From: Pseudomonas extremaustralis
GTDB lineage: Bacteria; Pseudomonadota; Gammaproteobacteria; Pseudomonadales; Pseudomonadaceae
Assembly (NCBI RefSeq): GCF_900102035.1
Contig: NZ_LT629689.1
Location: 6,482,501-6,546,500, forward strand
Length of the DNA stretch: 64,000 nt
Reading direction: 5' to 3'
In this document: one piece after another, positions 15,670-22,964 of the stretch
Layout: each line of letters opens with the position of its first letter
Position numbering within the stretch: the stretch's first letter is position 1
Notes under the pieces: model-generated
What the model saw: the letters and a program-made list of their open reading frames with translations, nothing else
Told to the model about the DNA's origin: nothing
Database searches by the model: none
Made by a program: the position numbers and the translations under genes

Positions 15670-16108
15670 CGGATGGCATCAATAAGTCCATTGCTTGCTT
15701 GAGCTTCAGAGCTTGTTCCTCTGTCATCCCGAGCATCCTGCTTGCCATATCGTCTACAGCCATCCGGTGCTCAGGGCTAGCCTGGGCATACAGATCATTC
15801 TTTTGATAGTCGTTGTCGGTGTAGACCTTTGCCACATCAGCAATTTCTTCAGCTAAGCGCTTGCTGTACAGCTCGGCTGGTATGCCGAATATTTTGTAAA
15901 TGCCGACCGCTATGTCCTTGTTCAGGGCCAGTCGGCCATTCAGATAGTTGCTGAACGATCCCTGGTTCATGCCGAGCGCGGCGCCGGCCATTTCTTGCGT
16001 GATCCGTTTTTCTTTGGGGCGCGAAAAGTTCTCCTGGAGTACCAGGGCCTTCAGGGCCGCACATTCTGCGAGCTCCCAGTCTTCCAGCTTTCTCTTCTCT
16101 TTGCTCAT
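15650..16108 (-). CDS. CI-type prophage repressor, short form
   Basis: A 152-aa protein whose N-terminal ~90 residues align by eye with the lambda CI DNA-binding domain: a charged arm (KRKLEDWELAECAALKAL), then ITQEMAGAALGMNQGSFSNYLNGR as the helix-turn-helix. The usual S24 autocleavage/dimer domain is absent, replaced by a short helical tail. Induction may thus depend on an antirepressor (a Rha-type gene lies at 16973) and not on RecA-stimulated self-cleavage. There is no ribosome site. A TTGTTA/TACACT promoter ends 8 nt before the ATG, so the mRNA may be leaderless, as for lambda cI. Confidence 0.8.
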   Translation of the reverse strand: MSKEKRKLEDWELAECAALKALVLQENFSRPKEKRITQEMAGAALGMNQGSFSNYLNGRLALNKDIAVGIYKIFGIPAELYSKRLAEEIADVAKVYTDNDYQKNDLYAQASPEHRMAVDDMASRMLGMTEEQALKLKQAMDLLMPSDDPRKD

Positions 16109-16116
16109 GGCGGGCG

Positions 16117-16145
16117 AGTGTATTTCCGTGGGTATTAGCTAACAA
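16117..16145 (-). promoter_or_regulatory. Repressor-maintenance promoter (PRM-like)
   Basis: On the minus strand TTGTTA (16145..16140), 17 bp, then TACACT (16122..16117), with only eight bases to the repressor ATG. The operator at 16146..16159 abuts the -35 box, the position from which lambda CI activates its own promoter. Confidence 0.6.
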
Positions 16146-16200
16146 ATTCCGCAGGCATTGATTTATTTCAATTCCCAAGGCAATAATTGCCTCCAGGAAC
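16146..16200 (+). promoter_or_regulatory. Right operator/promoter region (OR/PR-like)
   Basis: TTGATT (16158..16163), 18 bp, AATAAT (16182..16187) forms the rightward promoter. Pseudo-palindromes ATTCCGCAGGCATT (16146..16159) and ATTCCCAAGGCAAT (16171..16184) overlap its -35 and -10 and are 25 bp apart. A weaker third site, ATTGCCTCCAGGAAC, is at 16186..16200. The half-site consensus is ATTSCC. Confidence 0.75.
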
Positions 16201-16215
16201 CATGGAGGAATGGCT

Positions 16216-16419
16216 ATGAGCCGAATCCCGCTATCCAAATTCGCCGAAACCAATGGGCAGACAAAGACTGCCGTACTGCTCGGCATGACTCAGGGAGCCT
16301 TGAATAAGGCTCTCCGGGTTGGCCGCGACGTGTACGTGATAGAGCACTGCGACGGCTCCTTCACCGCCGAAGAGCTGCGCCCGTTTCCAGTTCAGTCCGC
16401 CAAAAGAACAGCCGCCTAA
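16216..16419 (+). CDS. cro: Cro-type repressor
   Basis: A 67-aa protein resembling lambda Cro: MSRIPLSKFAETNGQTKTAV, then LGMTQGALNKALRVGR, then a beta-hairpin with GSFTAEELRPFP, the same order of helices and strand as Cro. It should bind the shared operators to shut off the repressor promoter and later the early promoters. GGAGGA ends only one base before an ATG at 16210, so the next ATG at 16216 is the likely start. It is the first gene of the early-right operon. Confidence 0.85.
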   Translation: MSRIPLSKFAETNGQTKTAVLLGMTQGALNKALRVGRDVYVIEHCDGSFTAEELRPFPVQSAKRTAA

Positions 16420-16449
16420 CCCACCTTGCCTGCTCAAAGGAGCAAAACG

Positions 16450-16638
16450 ATGCACTTCGACCCAAGCCACATGCACGACAAGCCCACAAAGGTCCGTCTC
16501 GACGAGGTGGCCGATGACCTGCTGACAGCGATGGCTCGTTTTCAGCGCACACAGAAAGCCGTTCTCGCCCGGGAAATCCTCGAGCGCGGCCTGAACCAGA
16601 TGATGGAAGAGCTTAACGCCAAAACAGACGTGGCATGA
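16450..16638 (+). CDS. Ribbon-helix-helix-like regulator
   Basis: A 62-aa protein with TKVRLDEVADDLLTAMARFQ followed by a second helix LAREILERGLNQM, matching the Arc/MetJ ribbon-helix-helix pattern. AAAGGAG is upstream of the ATG at 16450. It lies where lambdoid phages carry CII; it is probably a DNA-binding regulator of early genes, but it is not CII-like in sequence. Confidence 0.6.
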   Translation: MHFDPSHMHDKPTKVRLDEVADDLLTAMARFQRTQKAVLAREILERGLNQMMEELNAKTDVA

Positions 16639-16656
16639 AGTTGCCAAGGAGTCCCT

Positions 16657-16845
16657 GTGCCTGAAAGAAAACCATTGGAGGTCTGGCTTGACGGGAAAGG
16701 CCAATCGCAACTGGAGCTGTTAGCCAAAGCGAACGGCATCACACCTGAGCAGCTGACCACCAAGATCATGAACGAGGCGCTAGATCGAATGACGCGCCCA
16801 CCAAAAAGCCGGAGCAACGTCGCTTCTATAGGACGCAAGGGCTGA
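16657..16845 (+). CDS. Small ribbon-helix-helix-like protein
   Basis: A 62-aa protein (GTG start after AAGGAG) with a strand PLEVWLDGKG and two helices (SQLELLAKANGITPEQLTTK and KIMNEALDRM). This resembles a ribbon-helix-helix fold, and it sits in tandem with the preceding small regulator. Function unknown. Confidence 0.55.
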   Translation: MPERKPLEVWLDGKGQSQLELLAKANGITPEQLTTKIMNEALDRMTRPPKSRSNVASIGRKG

Positions 16846-16908
16846 TTAGCCCCTCAGGGACTATTGAGGATCTGCCAGTGAAACAACCCAGCAGTAAATC
16901 GGACGCAC

Positions 16909-16937
16909 AAAAAAGCCACCGGGCAATGGTGGCTTTT
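16909..16937. terminator. Early-right intrinsic terminator
   Basis: A GCCACC/GGTGGC stem flanked by A6 upstream and T4 downstream, able to act in both directions. It lies after the small regulators and before the antirepressor, like tR1 of lambda, and implies that antitermination or readthrough is needed for replication genes. Confidence 0.8.
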
Positions 16938-16972
16938 CGTGCAGCACTTACAAATCAGTTCTGGAGCGAATA

Positions 16973-17788
16973 ATGCCTATTCCCCAATCAGTCGTCAACA
17001 TTAACGAATCCGCGCCACGTTTTCTGCAATCGCAAAACGTGGCGCGAGAAGTTTCTATGTCCAGCTCCGAAATTGCGGACCTTACCCGGAAGCTGCACAA
17101 AAACGTCATCCGTGACATCCGAGAGATGCTCGATGAGCTGAAAAAGGATGGCTCAGATGTGAGCCATGTACGTGAAGACCTGGATTCGCGTGGATACACC
17201 TCAAATCTGCACCTTGATCGTGAGCTGACCGAATTGCTGCTGACCGGTTATAGCGTTCCTTTGCGCCTAAAGGTGATTCGTCGCCTGAATGAGCTTGAGG
17301 CTCAAAACAGGAAATCGGTCGCACTCCCTTCATACGCTGAGGCCCTGCGTCTCTATGCAGACCAGATAGAGCAAACAGAGGTGTTGCGCGTCGAAAATCA
17401 CCAGCAAGCCGAGAAGATCGCCAGCCTTGAATCCATCTTCCAGGTGGGCATGACCCCTACGCAGTTCTGCAAGCGCCTGAATGGTGTGAACTGCCAGCAG
17501 GTCAACAACGCGCTACTGGCCCGCAAGTGGATCTTCAACTCGGAGCGAGACGAGAAGCGCTCGGTCAAGTTCCGGGTCGGCTCAATCGCCCGCGACAAGT
17601 ACCTCACCGAGAAAGTTACCAATATCTCGAACGAGGGCATGGATACCTTCGCCAAGTACACACCGATCCTGCTGAAAGAGGGGGCCAAGCGCCTGCACGA
17701 CCTCTACATGGCACAGAAGCTCCCTATGAAGAAAACGTGGGACGGCCAGTTCTGCCACTGCAAGGCGACCGAGGAGGACCTGGCATGA
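16973..17788 (+). CDS. Rha-family regulator / antirepressor
   Basis: A 271-aa two-domain protein. Residues ~25-110 match the pRha domain (SSSEIADLTRKLHKNVIRDI... then YTSNLHLDRELTELLLTGYS), known from phage Rha regulators. The C-terminal ~120 residues, with MTPTQFCKRLNGVNCQQVNN, resemble the KilAC/phage antirepressor region that reads DNA or binds repressors. With a repressor that lacks the autocleavage domain, this protein is the best candidate for the induction switch. It is followed by a coupled 106-aa gene. Confidence 0.75.
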   Translation: MPIPQSVVNINESAPRFLQSQNVAREVSMSSSEIADLTRKLHKNVIRDIREMLDELKKDGSDVSHVREDLDSRGYTSNLHLDRELTELLLTGYSVPLRLKVIRRLNELEAQNRKSVALPSYAEALRLYADQIEQTEVLRVENHQQAEKIASLESIFQVGMTPTQFCKRLNGVNCQQVNNALLARKWIFNSERDEKRSVKFRVGSIARDKYLTEKVTNISNEGMDTFAKYTPILLKEGAKRLHDLYMAQKLPMKKTWDGQFCHCKATEEDLA

Positions 17789-18105
17789 AAGCCCCTACCT
17801 ACCAGCAACTGATCGAGCGAGCCGCCCTGACAGCCCTTGAGCTGTTCCAGGCTCAGACCACTAAAAAGGCCCTCAAGGCTGAATTGCGCTCGCTGTACGA
17901 CACCTACTTCGAGGCCTATGGCCGACCTGATGGAAAGTTTGATCCGTACAGCGAAGCCTTCCTGCCCGTGATGAATTTCACCGAGGCGCAGTTCCAGCGT
18001 GTTCGCGCTGCCAAGAAGGCCGAGTACAACGCCCAGCGTCGTCACCACACCGCGTTGCGGGCTCTCAACGCATACCGGCCTGCCAAGACCAAGGAGGCCG
18101 CGTAA
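17785..18105 (+). CDS. Small phage protein upstream of replication genes
   Basis: A 106-aa basic helical protein starting MKAPTYQQLIERAALTALEL. The start overlaps the antirepressor stop (ATGA) and has GAGGAGG upstream. The frame is open much further upstream, but that part is a shadow of the antirepressor gene. No domain is recognised. Confidence 0.6.
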   Translation: MKAPTYQQLIERAALTALELFQAQTTKKALKAELRSLYDTYFEAYGRPDGKFDPYSEAFLPVMNFTEAQFQRVRAAKKAEYNAQRRHHTALRALNAYRPAKTKEAA

Positions 18106-18866
18106 TGGCCGGAGACTGGATAAAAATGCGAATCGACCTCCAAACCCACCCGAAAGTTTTCCGCATTGTGTCCGCATTGAAAGCGGACAGGTTGCGGGTG
18201 ATTGGCGGACTGCATGTCGCTTGGAGCATCTTCGACACTCATTCTGCTGATGGCGTGCTGCCGGGCTATGACTGCAATGCGATGGACGCTGTGATCGGCT
18301 GGCCAGGGTTCACGCAGGCCATGATCGACGTGCAGTGGGCTTCTATCGATGAGGCTGGAAGCCTTGTAATGCCTAGCTTTGACGAGCACAACGGGGCAAG
18401 CGCCAAGCGCCGTGCGAACGACAATGAGAGGAAGCGCACCGCACGAAAGTCGGGAAGTGTCCGCAAAATGTCCGCAAGTGATGCGGACGAAATGCGGACC
18501 AGAGAAGAGAAGAGAAGAGAAGATCAAAACCCTCTCTCTGCGCGGGAAGCTGTCGACCCTCGCATGCCCAGCGAAATGACCCTCGACTGGCACCCGGACG
18601 ACAAGCTGCTGAAAACCTACTCGGTTCACTCAGGCGTAGCGCTGGACCTGTTCACCGAAGATGCGCGCAGGGCATTCACTGCCCACTACGAGCCGCGCGG
18701 CCAAGTGAATACCCAGGCCGAATGGGTGCAGATGCTGGTGAAGTGGGTGCTGAGCGATCGGAATCGAGCAGCATCGTCGAACGTCAGGCAGTTCACGCCG
18801 CGCCAGAGCAATGAGCCCGACTTCGACAGCAATGCCTGGGCCGAAGGGCTTGTGGTGAGCCCATGA
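18105..18866 (+). CDS. DnaT-like phage replication protein
   Basis: A 253-aa protein in the position of lambda O. The N-terminal ~85 residues (DWIKMRIDLQTHPKVFRI...) form a winged-helix-like DNA-binding region, followed by a charged low-complexity linker. The C-terminal domain from about 155 (MTLDWHPDDKLLKTYSVHSG) matches the DnaT single-strand-binding domain. It probably recognises the phage origin and helps load helicase with the next gene product. An origin may lie within the linker-encoding part (18420..18540, repetitive and purine-rich). Confidence 0.75.
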   Translation: MAGDWIKMRIDLQTHPKVFRIVSALKADRLRVIGGLHVAWSIFDTHSADGVLPGYDCNAMDAVIGWPGFTQAMIDVQWASIDEAGSLVMPSFDEHNGASAKRRANDNERKRTARKSGSVRKMSASDADEMRTREEKRREDQNPLSAREAVDPRMPSEMTLDWHPDDKLLKTYSVHSGVALDLFTEDARRAFTAHYEPRGQVNTQAEWVQMLVKWVLSDRNRAASSNVRQFTPRQSNEPDFDSNAWAEGLVVSP

Positions 18867-19588
18867 AGCCCGTCAGCCAACTGATGGCGACCATGGGCAA
18901 CCTGCCGCCAGCCAATCACGCTCAACCGCTCCAGGTGACGCCACAGACGGCCGAAGTGGTGAATGATCTGTTCCGTCGCCTGCGCGGGATCTTCCCAGCG
19001 TGGCGCCAGGCGTGGCCGTCCACCGAAGCGCTCGACGCCGCCAAGGCCGAATGGATCAAGGAGTTCGCCGACGAGGGTATCCGCACCCTGGAGCAGATCG
19101 AGTTCGGTATCCAGAAGTGCCGCAAGCTCAAGAAGCCATTCGCTCCGAGCGTGGGTGAGTTCATCGCCATGTGCGTGCCGGGCCCGGAAGATTTCGGCAT
19201 GCCTTCGGTTGCTGGGGCGTGGATGGAGGCGCTGATGGAGGCCTGCAGCCACGAAGGCGTGCGCATCGCTGCCATCGCCACCGGGCTGTTCGACCTGCGT
19301 TCCGCCAAGCAGGAAGACAAGGGCCTTCGCCAGCGCTTCGATCACAACTACGCCGTCGTGATCCGCCGCGCCCAGGAAGGCCAGCCGCTGGACGGGAAGA
19401 TCCTCACCGGCATCGGCCACGACAGCCAGAAGACGGCCTTCGAACTCGCAAACGAGCTGGCCGACCAGCAGACCCAGGCGCGAATCCTTCAGCAAGGCAT
19501 CCCGGCAGACGGCAAGTCAGCCCGTGAACTGCTGCTGGCAAAAATGAATATCAAGCGCGAAGCACCGCGCGGCAAGGAGGGCTTCTGA
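18863..19588 (+). CDS. Lambda P-like helicase loader
   Basis: A 241-aa protein starting MKPVSQLMATMGNLPP, with the phage-P family pattern: VVNDLFRRLRGIFPAWRQAW near 32 and KCRKLKKPFAPSVGEFIAMC near 85. Lambda P recruits host DnaB to the origin. The gene overlaps the DnaT-like gene by four bases, the same O-P order as in lambdoid phages. Confidence 0.85.
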   Translation: MKPVSQLMATMGNLPPANHAQPLQVTPQTAEVVNDLFRRLRGIFPAWRQAWPSTEALDAAKAEWIKEFADEGIRTLEQIEFGIQKCRKLKKPFAPSVGEFIAMCVPGPEDFGMPSVAGAWMEALMEACSHEGVRIAAIATGLFDLRSAKQEDKGLRQRFDHNYAVVIRRAQEGQPLDGKILTGIGHDSQKTAFELANELADQQTQARILQQGIPADGKSARELLLAKMNIKREAPRGKEGF

Positions 19589-19806
19589 TGAGCACCCCAG
19601 TGAAAAAGCTTACCCCTGCGCCTGAAGACTTGGTTCGTCTTCGCGATGAGATCGCCATGCACGCCTTGAACGGCCTGCTGATCAATGCGCAATGGGGTTA
19701 CACGAATAGCGCAGGAGTTCGGAAGGTTTATCAAACTCCGCAGGAGTACACCGATCAGGCGTATCGCCTTGCCGATGAAATGCTGGCTTCTCGGGAGCGC
19801 AAGTAA
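19588..19806 (+). CDS. Small phage protein
   Basis: A 72-aa protein of the early-right operon starting MSTPVKKLTPAPEDLVRLRD, with a central NALNGLLI-type helix and a YTDQAYRLADEML end. Coupled to the P-like gene (TGATG) and the next gene (TAATG). No function recognised. Confidence 0.55.
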   Translation: MSTPVKKLTPAPEDLVRLRDEIAMHALNGLLINAQWGYTNSAGVRKVYQTPQEYTDQAYRLADEMLASRERK

Positions 19807-19994
19807 TGAAACGAGCAAACCCAGCCCAGCTACGCCAAGCCATTGAGCTGGCAAACAAGATGGTCAAGCTCGGAATCCTTTTTGTGTGTGTCCCGGTTGT
19901 TGATGAGGCGGACCACCTGAACTTGGCCACGCAAGCCACCGAGCGCCTGGAGCGCATGGCATTGATCGCAGAAGCAGCGGAGCAACGGACATGA
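19806..19994 (+). CDS. DUF1382-family phage protein
   Basis: A 62-aa protein with the DUF1382 pattern: KRANPAQLRQAIELANKMVK, then LGILFVCVPVVDEADHLNL. The family is common in the Nin-like region of Pseudomonas phages and its function is unknown. Start overlaps the upstream stop. Confidence 0.7.
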   Translation: MKRANPAQLRQAIELANKMVKLGILFVCVPVVDEADHLNLATQATERLERMALIAEAAEQRT

Positions 19995-20260
19995 CCGACA
20001 AGATGCGTGAAGCGGTTGCGAGAGCAATCTGGAATATCCGCCGCGAAGAAGAAGACCGGTGCGACATGGAGCTTGAGGACATTGGCGCCGACCATTCCGT
20101 GTGGGCCGAGGCTGATGCCGCTATCGGGGCGATAGTGATCAAACTTCCCGAAAAATGCGAATACGCAGACGCCCAAAGCGACTACGCCAAAGGCCATCGC
20201 CAAGGCAAGCGTGACGTTGTTGATGTCCTAGAAGCTGCCGGCCTGAAGGTGAAGTCATGA
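19991..20260 (+). CDS. Small phage protein
   Basis: An 89-aa protein starting MTDKMREAVARAIWNIRREE, then an acidic helix and a C-terminal AQSDYAKGHRQGKRDVVDVL segment. This layout is common among short phage proteins that are named only by position. ATGA-coupled on both sides. Confidence 0.55.
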   Translation: MTDKMREAVARAIWNIRREEEDRCDMELEDIGADHSVWAEADAAIGAIVIKLPEKCEYADAQSDYAKGHRQGKRDVVDVLEAAGLKVKS

Positions 20261-20496
20261 ACATTCATTCGATGCCACACGACGCAACGGTCAAGCACAA
20301 GGCCCTGCCGAAGTCTTGCCTTCTGAAGGTCACCTTCCTGCCATGGCGCTATCAGGCATGCAGGAGCTTTATGCGTAGCCGAGGGGCGAATCACTTATCG
20401 ATTTGGGCGTGGAGATTCCACGTAGTCATTCGGCGCCCCTGGATGGCAGGTCCAGCACGCCAACTACATCCTGAGCTGTTTGAGGTGAAGCCATGA
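20257..20496 (+). CDS. Small basic phage protein
   Basis: A 79-aa Arg/Trp-rich protein (MNIHSMPHDATVKHKALPKS at its start) with no recognisable domain. Its place in the ATGA-linked chain (overlaps at 20257 and 20493) supports expression. Confidence 0.5.
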   Translation: MNIHSMPHDATVKHKALPKSCLLKVTFLPWRYQACRSFMRSRGANHLSIWAWRFHVVIRRPWMAGPARQLHPELFEVKP

Positions 20497-20852
20497 CCTA
20501 CGTCAGAGAGCAATCATCTACCGAGCTCGCTGTGCACATGCGCAGCTTGCAGAAGATGCCAGGCTGGCATGACCCACTTGCAGACCGCTTGTGGCAGGAG
20601 GTTGAAGCGCTCAAGGCCGAAGTCGCCGGCCTACGCACCGGCTACGAAGCCTACGAGCGGGTGAATGCTGAGCTGAAGGGTGAGGTGGAGGGGCTGCGCA
20701 AGGCTCTCACATCCTCCCGAGAATTCCTTATGCGTGATGCCAAGGTGCGGCGCATGACCGATGGAGCCCGGCACATATCGCCAATGTTTCCTCTCCGGAA
20801 ACTGGTCATGGAGCAGATCGACGCCGCCCTGGGCCAGGGAGAGCAGTCATGA
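20493..20852 (+). CDS. Coiled-coil phage protein
   Basis: A 119-aa protein with a coiled coil at about 35-75 (EVEALKAEVAGLRTGYEAYE and following ELKGEVEGLRKAL). The C-terminus is MEQIDAALGQGEQS. Similar Lea/Ead-like early proteins occur widely in Pseudomonas phages without known role. Confidence 0.55.
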   Translation: MTYVREQSSTELAVHMRSLQKMPGWHDPLADRLWQEVEALKAEVAGLRTGYEAYERVNAELKGEVEGLRKALTSSREFLMRDAKVRRMTDGARHISPMFPLRKLVMEQIDAALGQGEQS

Positions 20853-21052
20853 ATATCCCAACCTTCAATCCGAAGGGTATCCGGCCCTGGATGATCAAGT
20901 ACCAGTTTGCGGCGCGCGTCTACTGCTTGGTGATGCTGCCCATCTCCCCATTTATTTTTGGCGCCGTGATCCTTTGGGAAAACCGCCGCGACTTCGCCGA
21001 AATGAAGAAGCTCGCAGAAGCAGCTTTCTTGCCATGGAGGGCGAAGTCATGA
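20849..21052 (+). CDS. Small membrane protein
   Basis: A 67-aa protein with one clear transmembrane segment at about 22-45 (VYCLVMLPISPFIFGAVILW) and a cytoplasmic charged tail. It sits between a coiled-coil gene and ninB with ATGA joints on both sides. No family recognised. Confidence 0.55.
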   Translation: MNIPTFNPKGIRPWMIKYQFAARVYCLVMLPISPFIFGAVILWENRRDFAEMKKLAEAAFLPWRAKS

Positions 21053-21516
21053 CCAACGTAATCCACAAACCCCGCCACTTTTGGTCGGCTGGCCCTGCGC
21101 GGGTTCGTGAGGTCTTGCGGCTCGCCTACCTGTTCGCTACCGAGCTTTCCGCCGCCGGCGCCGTCGAGGTGATCGTCCGCCCGGTGAAGTCCCGCCGCAC
21201 CCTGGAGCAGAACGCCAAGCTGTGGGCGATGTTGGGCGACATCTCCCGCCAGGTTGAGTGGCCGGCCAATGGCGTCATGCAGAAGCTCGATAGCGAGGAC
21301 TGGAAGGCGCTGATGACTGCCGCTGCCCGCCAGGAGATCCGCATGGCCCAGGGCATCAACGGCGGCGTGGTCATGCTGGGCGAAAGCACCAAGCGCATGA
21401 CCGTAGCCGAGCTGGGCGACGTGATCGAATGCATGTACGCATTCGGCGCTGACAAGGGCGTGATCTGGAGCGAGCCGAAAGGGCAGATGCCAGAGCAATG
21501 GGAGGCCGCAGCATGA
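21049..21516 (+). CDS. ninB: NinB recombination protein
   Basis: A 155-aa NinB/Orf family protein; lambda Orf is a recombination mediator. The family pattern is visible: VKSRRTLEQNAKLWAMLGDI, then WPANGVMQKLDSEDWKALM and a KRMTVAELGDVIECMYAFGA end. The start at 21049 is fixed by the ATGA overlap; upstream in-frame sequence is a shadow. It works with ninG downstream. Confidence 0.88.
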   Translation: MTNVIHKPRHFWSAGPARVREVLRLAYLFATELSAAGAVEVIVRPVKSRRTLEQNAKLWAMLGDISRQVEWPANGVMQKLDSEDWKALMTAAARQEIRMAQGINGGVVMLGESTKRMTVAELGDVIECMYAFGADKGVIWSEPKGQMPEQWEAAA

Positions 21517-21605
21517 TTTGGCTAATTGCGCTGATCCTCGCCCTGGGCGGCCAAACCTATGCAGCGGTGATGCTATGCCTCATCGCCGCCGTGATGGAGG
21601 CGTAA
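21513..21605 (+). CDS. 30-aa hydrophobic mini-protein
   Basis: A 30-codon frame encoding MIWLIALILALGGQTYAAVM then LCLIAAVMEA, almost entirely hydrophobic. Its ATG overlaps the ninB stop (ATGA) and its TAA lies two bases before ninG. It may insert in the membrane; a coupling role is also possible. Confidence 0.5.
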   Translation: MIWLIALILALGGQTYAAVMLCLIAAVMEA

Positions 21606-21607
21606 CC

Positions 21608-22204
21608 ATGAGCCTTCCATCGAAGCAACCCAAGCCAAAGACCTGCAAGAACCCAGCATGCAGGGCCTCGTTCGTCCCTCAGCGCCTGGGGCAGGCGGTG
21701 TGCAGTCCGAAGTGCGGCCTGGCCATCAAGCATGTGAACGAGGCGAAGGCGCGCAAGTCGCTGGCCCAGGTTGGCCGCGCCGACATCAAGGTTCGAAAGG
21801 AGGCCCTGAAAAGTCGCGGCGACCATATGCGCGAGGCTCAGCAGGCGTTCAACGAGTACATCCGCGCCCGTGACCAGGCCGCCGGTCACCTCTGCATCTC
21901 CAGTGGGAAGCCGTTGGACTGGAGCGGCAACGCGGTAGATGCAGGGCATTACCGCAGCGTCGGCTCAGCGCCGCACCTGCGCTTCGATGAGCGCAACTGC
22001 CACGCACAGAGCAAGCAGGACAACCGGTTCCTTTCCGGCAATGCCGTGGACTACCGGATCGGCCTGATCGCGCGCATCGGCCAGGAGGCGGTCGACGCCC
22101 TGGAATCTGACCAGAGCGTGCGCAAGTACACCATCGAAGAGATCAAGGCCATCAAGGCTGAGTACCAGGCAAAGACCAGAGAATTGAAGAGGGCGGCAGC
22201 ATGA
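21608..22204 (+). CDS. ninG: NinG (Rap-like) recombination endonuclease
   Basis: A 198-aa NinG family protein; lambda NinG/Rap is a structure-specific endonuclease. Residues 10-45 hold a zinc cluster (CKNPACRASFVP... CSPKCG), and the C-terminal region has ISSGKPLDWSGNAVDAGHY with H at 115 and the NCHAQSKQDNRFLSGN core typical of the family. It is followed by the Q-like gene with an ATGA overlap. Confidence 0.88.
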   Translation: MSLPSKQPKPKTCKNPACRASFVPQRLGQAVCSPKCGLAIKHVNEAKARKSLAQVGRADIKVRKEALKSRGDHMREAQQAFNEYIRARDQAAGHLCISSGKPLDWSGNAVDAGHYRSVGSAPHLRFDERNCHAQSKQDNRFLSGNAVDYRIGLIARIGQEAVDALESDQSVRKYTIEEIKAIKAEYQAKTRELKRAAA

Positions 22205-22887
22205 TCTATACGAGCGTATCAGGAGCGGTCGTTGCAGCGTTGGCCGCTGGCGAGAAGTGCGCCTCTAAGGGGCAGGCATGGCAGAAGCTCTACAACCCCA
22301 GCGAAGAGGATGGCGGATGCCTTGCATCACTCTCTTCTGGCGGCGGCGATTTGGACAGAGCCCAGGTTGACTACTGGCTTGCCGCTAGGCTGCACCACAT
22401 GCTCAAGCCTCGTCACTGGGACGTGCTGGGCGCTAAGTACAGCACTGGCCGTGCCAGGCGGTTGCAGGCGATCACCGGCATCATCCCTCTGGTGCCTAGC
22501 CCTGCACCAGCGCTGTTCGTACATAAGGCCGTCACCACTTGGTCGATCCCGAAGATGAAAGGAGCAAAGCGGAAAGGGCCAACATCGGTAACGGTGGAAA
22601 TCCCTCTTGAGGTCGATGACTCTCGCCGCGATAAATTGATCAGCGCAGCGATTGCAGCTGGGAAGTCGGAGCGCGCAAGGCTTGAGGCGCTGGATCAGGA
22701 TCTGATCGTTCTTCCCGACAGCTTTTACGACATGAATACTTGGGATATCGATGCGGCGCCCGAGTCAACCCGATATCGCTGGAGAGACGGAATCAAGAAA
22801 GAGCTCAACTTGATGGTCAAGGAAGCGCTCGCAGAGGTTCGGTTGATTCTTGAAGAGGAAGGCCTTTTAGTTCAGGACGCGGCATAG
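22201..22887 (+). CDS. Probable Q-like late antiterminator
   Basis: A 228-aa basic protein, last gene of the early-right operon, at the place where lambdoid phages carry Q. WLAARLHHMLKPRHWDVLGA followed by KYSTGRARRLQAI resembles a region of phage Q-type antiterminators. Immediately downstream there is a promoter with a terminator about 70 nt later, the arrangement on which Q acts. Assignment rests on position plus weak similarity. Confidence 0.6.
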   Translation: MIYTSVSGAVVAALAAGEKCASKGQAWQKLYNPSEEDGGCLASLSSGGGDLDRAQVDYWLAARLHHMLKPRHWDVLGAKYSTGRARRLQAITGIIPLVPSPAPALFVHKAVTTWSIPKMKGAKRKGPTSVTVEIPLEVDDSRRDKLISAAIAAGKSERARLEALDQDLIVLPDSFYDMNTWDIDAAPESTRYRWRDGIKKELNLMVKEALAEVRLILEEEGLLVQDAA

Positions 22888-22890
22888 CTA

Positions 22891-22920
22891 TTGACAACAG
22901 TGAGAAAGTGAGAGAAATTA
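22891..22920 (+). promoter_or_regulatory. Candidate late promoter (pR'-like)
   Basis: TTGACA at 22891..22896 starts three bases after the Q-like stop codon; an A/T-rich stretch about 17-20 bp on (AAATTATA) could serve as -10, though spacing is not ideal. Q-dependent late promoters usually lie exactly here. Confidence 0.45.
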
Positions 22921-22964
22921 TACCCATCCTGTCATTCCTGCGTGTGTAGGACTGACTAAAAAGA

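Noticed and set aside
15849..16286. A 145-codon leftward frame spanning the repressor start and the operators
   Set aside because: It would run through both operators and the Cro start, and its protein resembles nothing; the repressor frame has a clear helix-turn-helix.
17527..17784. Upstream in-frame extension of the 106-aa gene
   Set aside because: This part is a shadow of the antirepressor gene; the ATGA overlap and GAGGAGG place the start at 17785.
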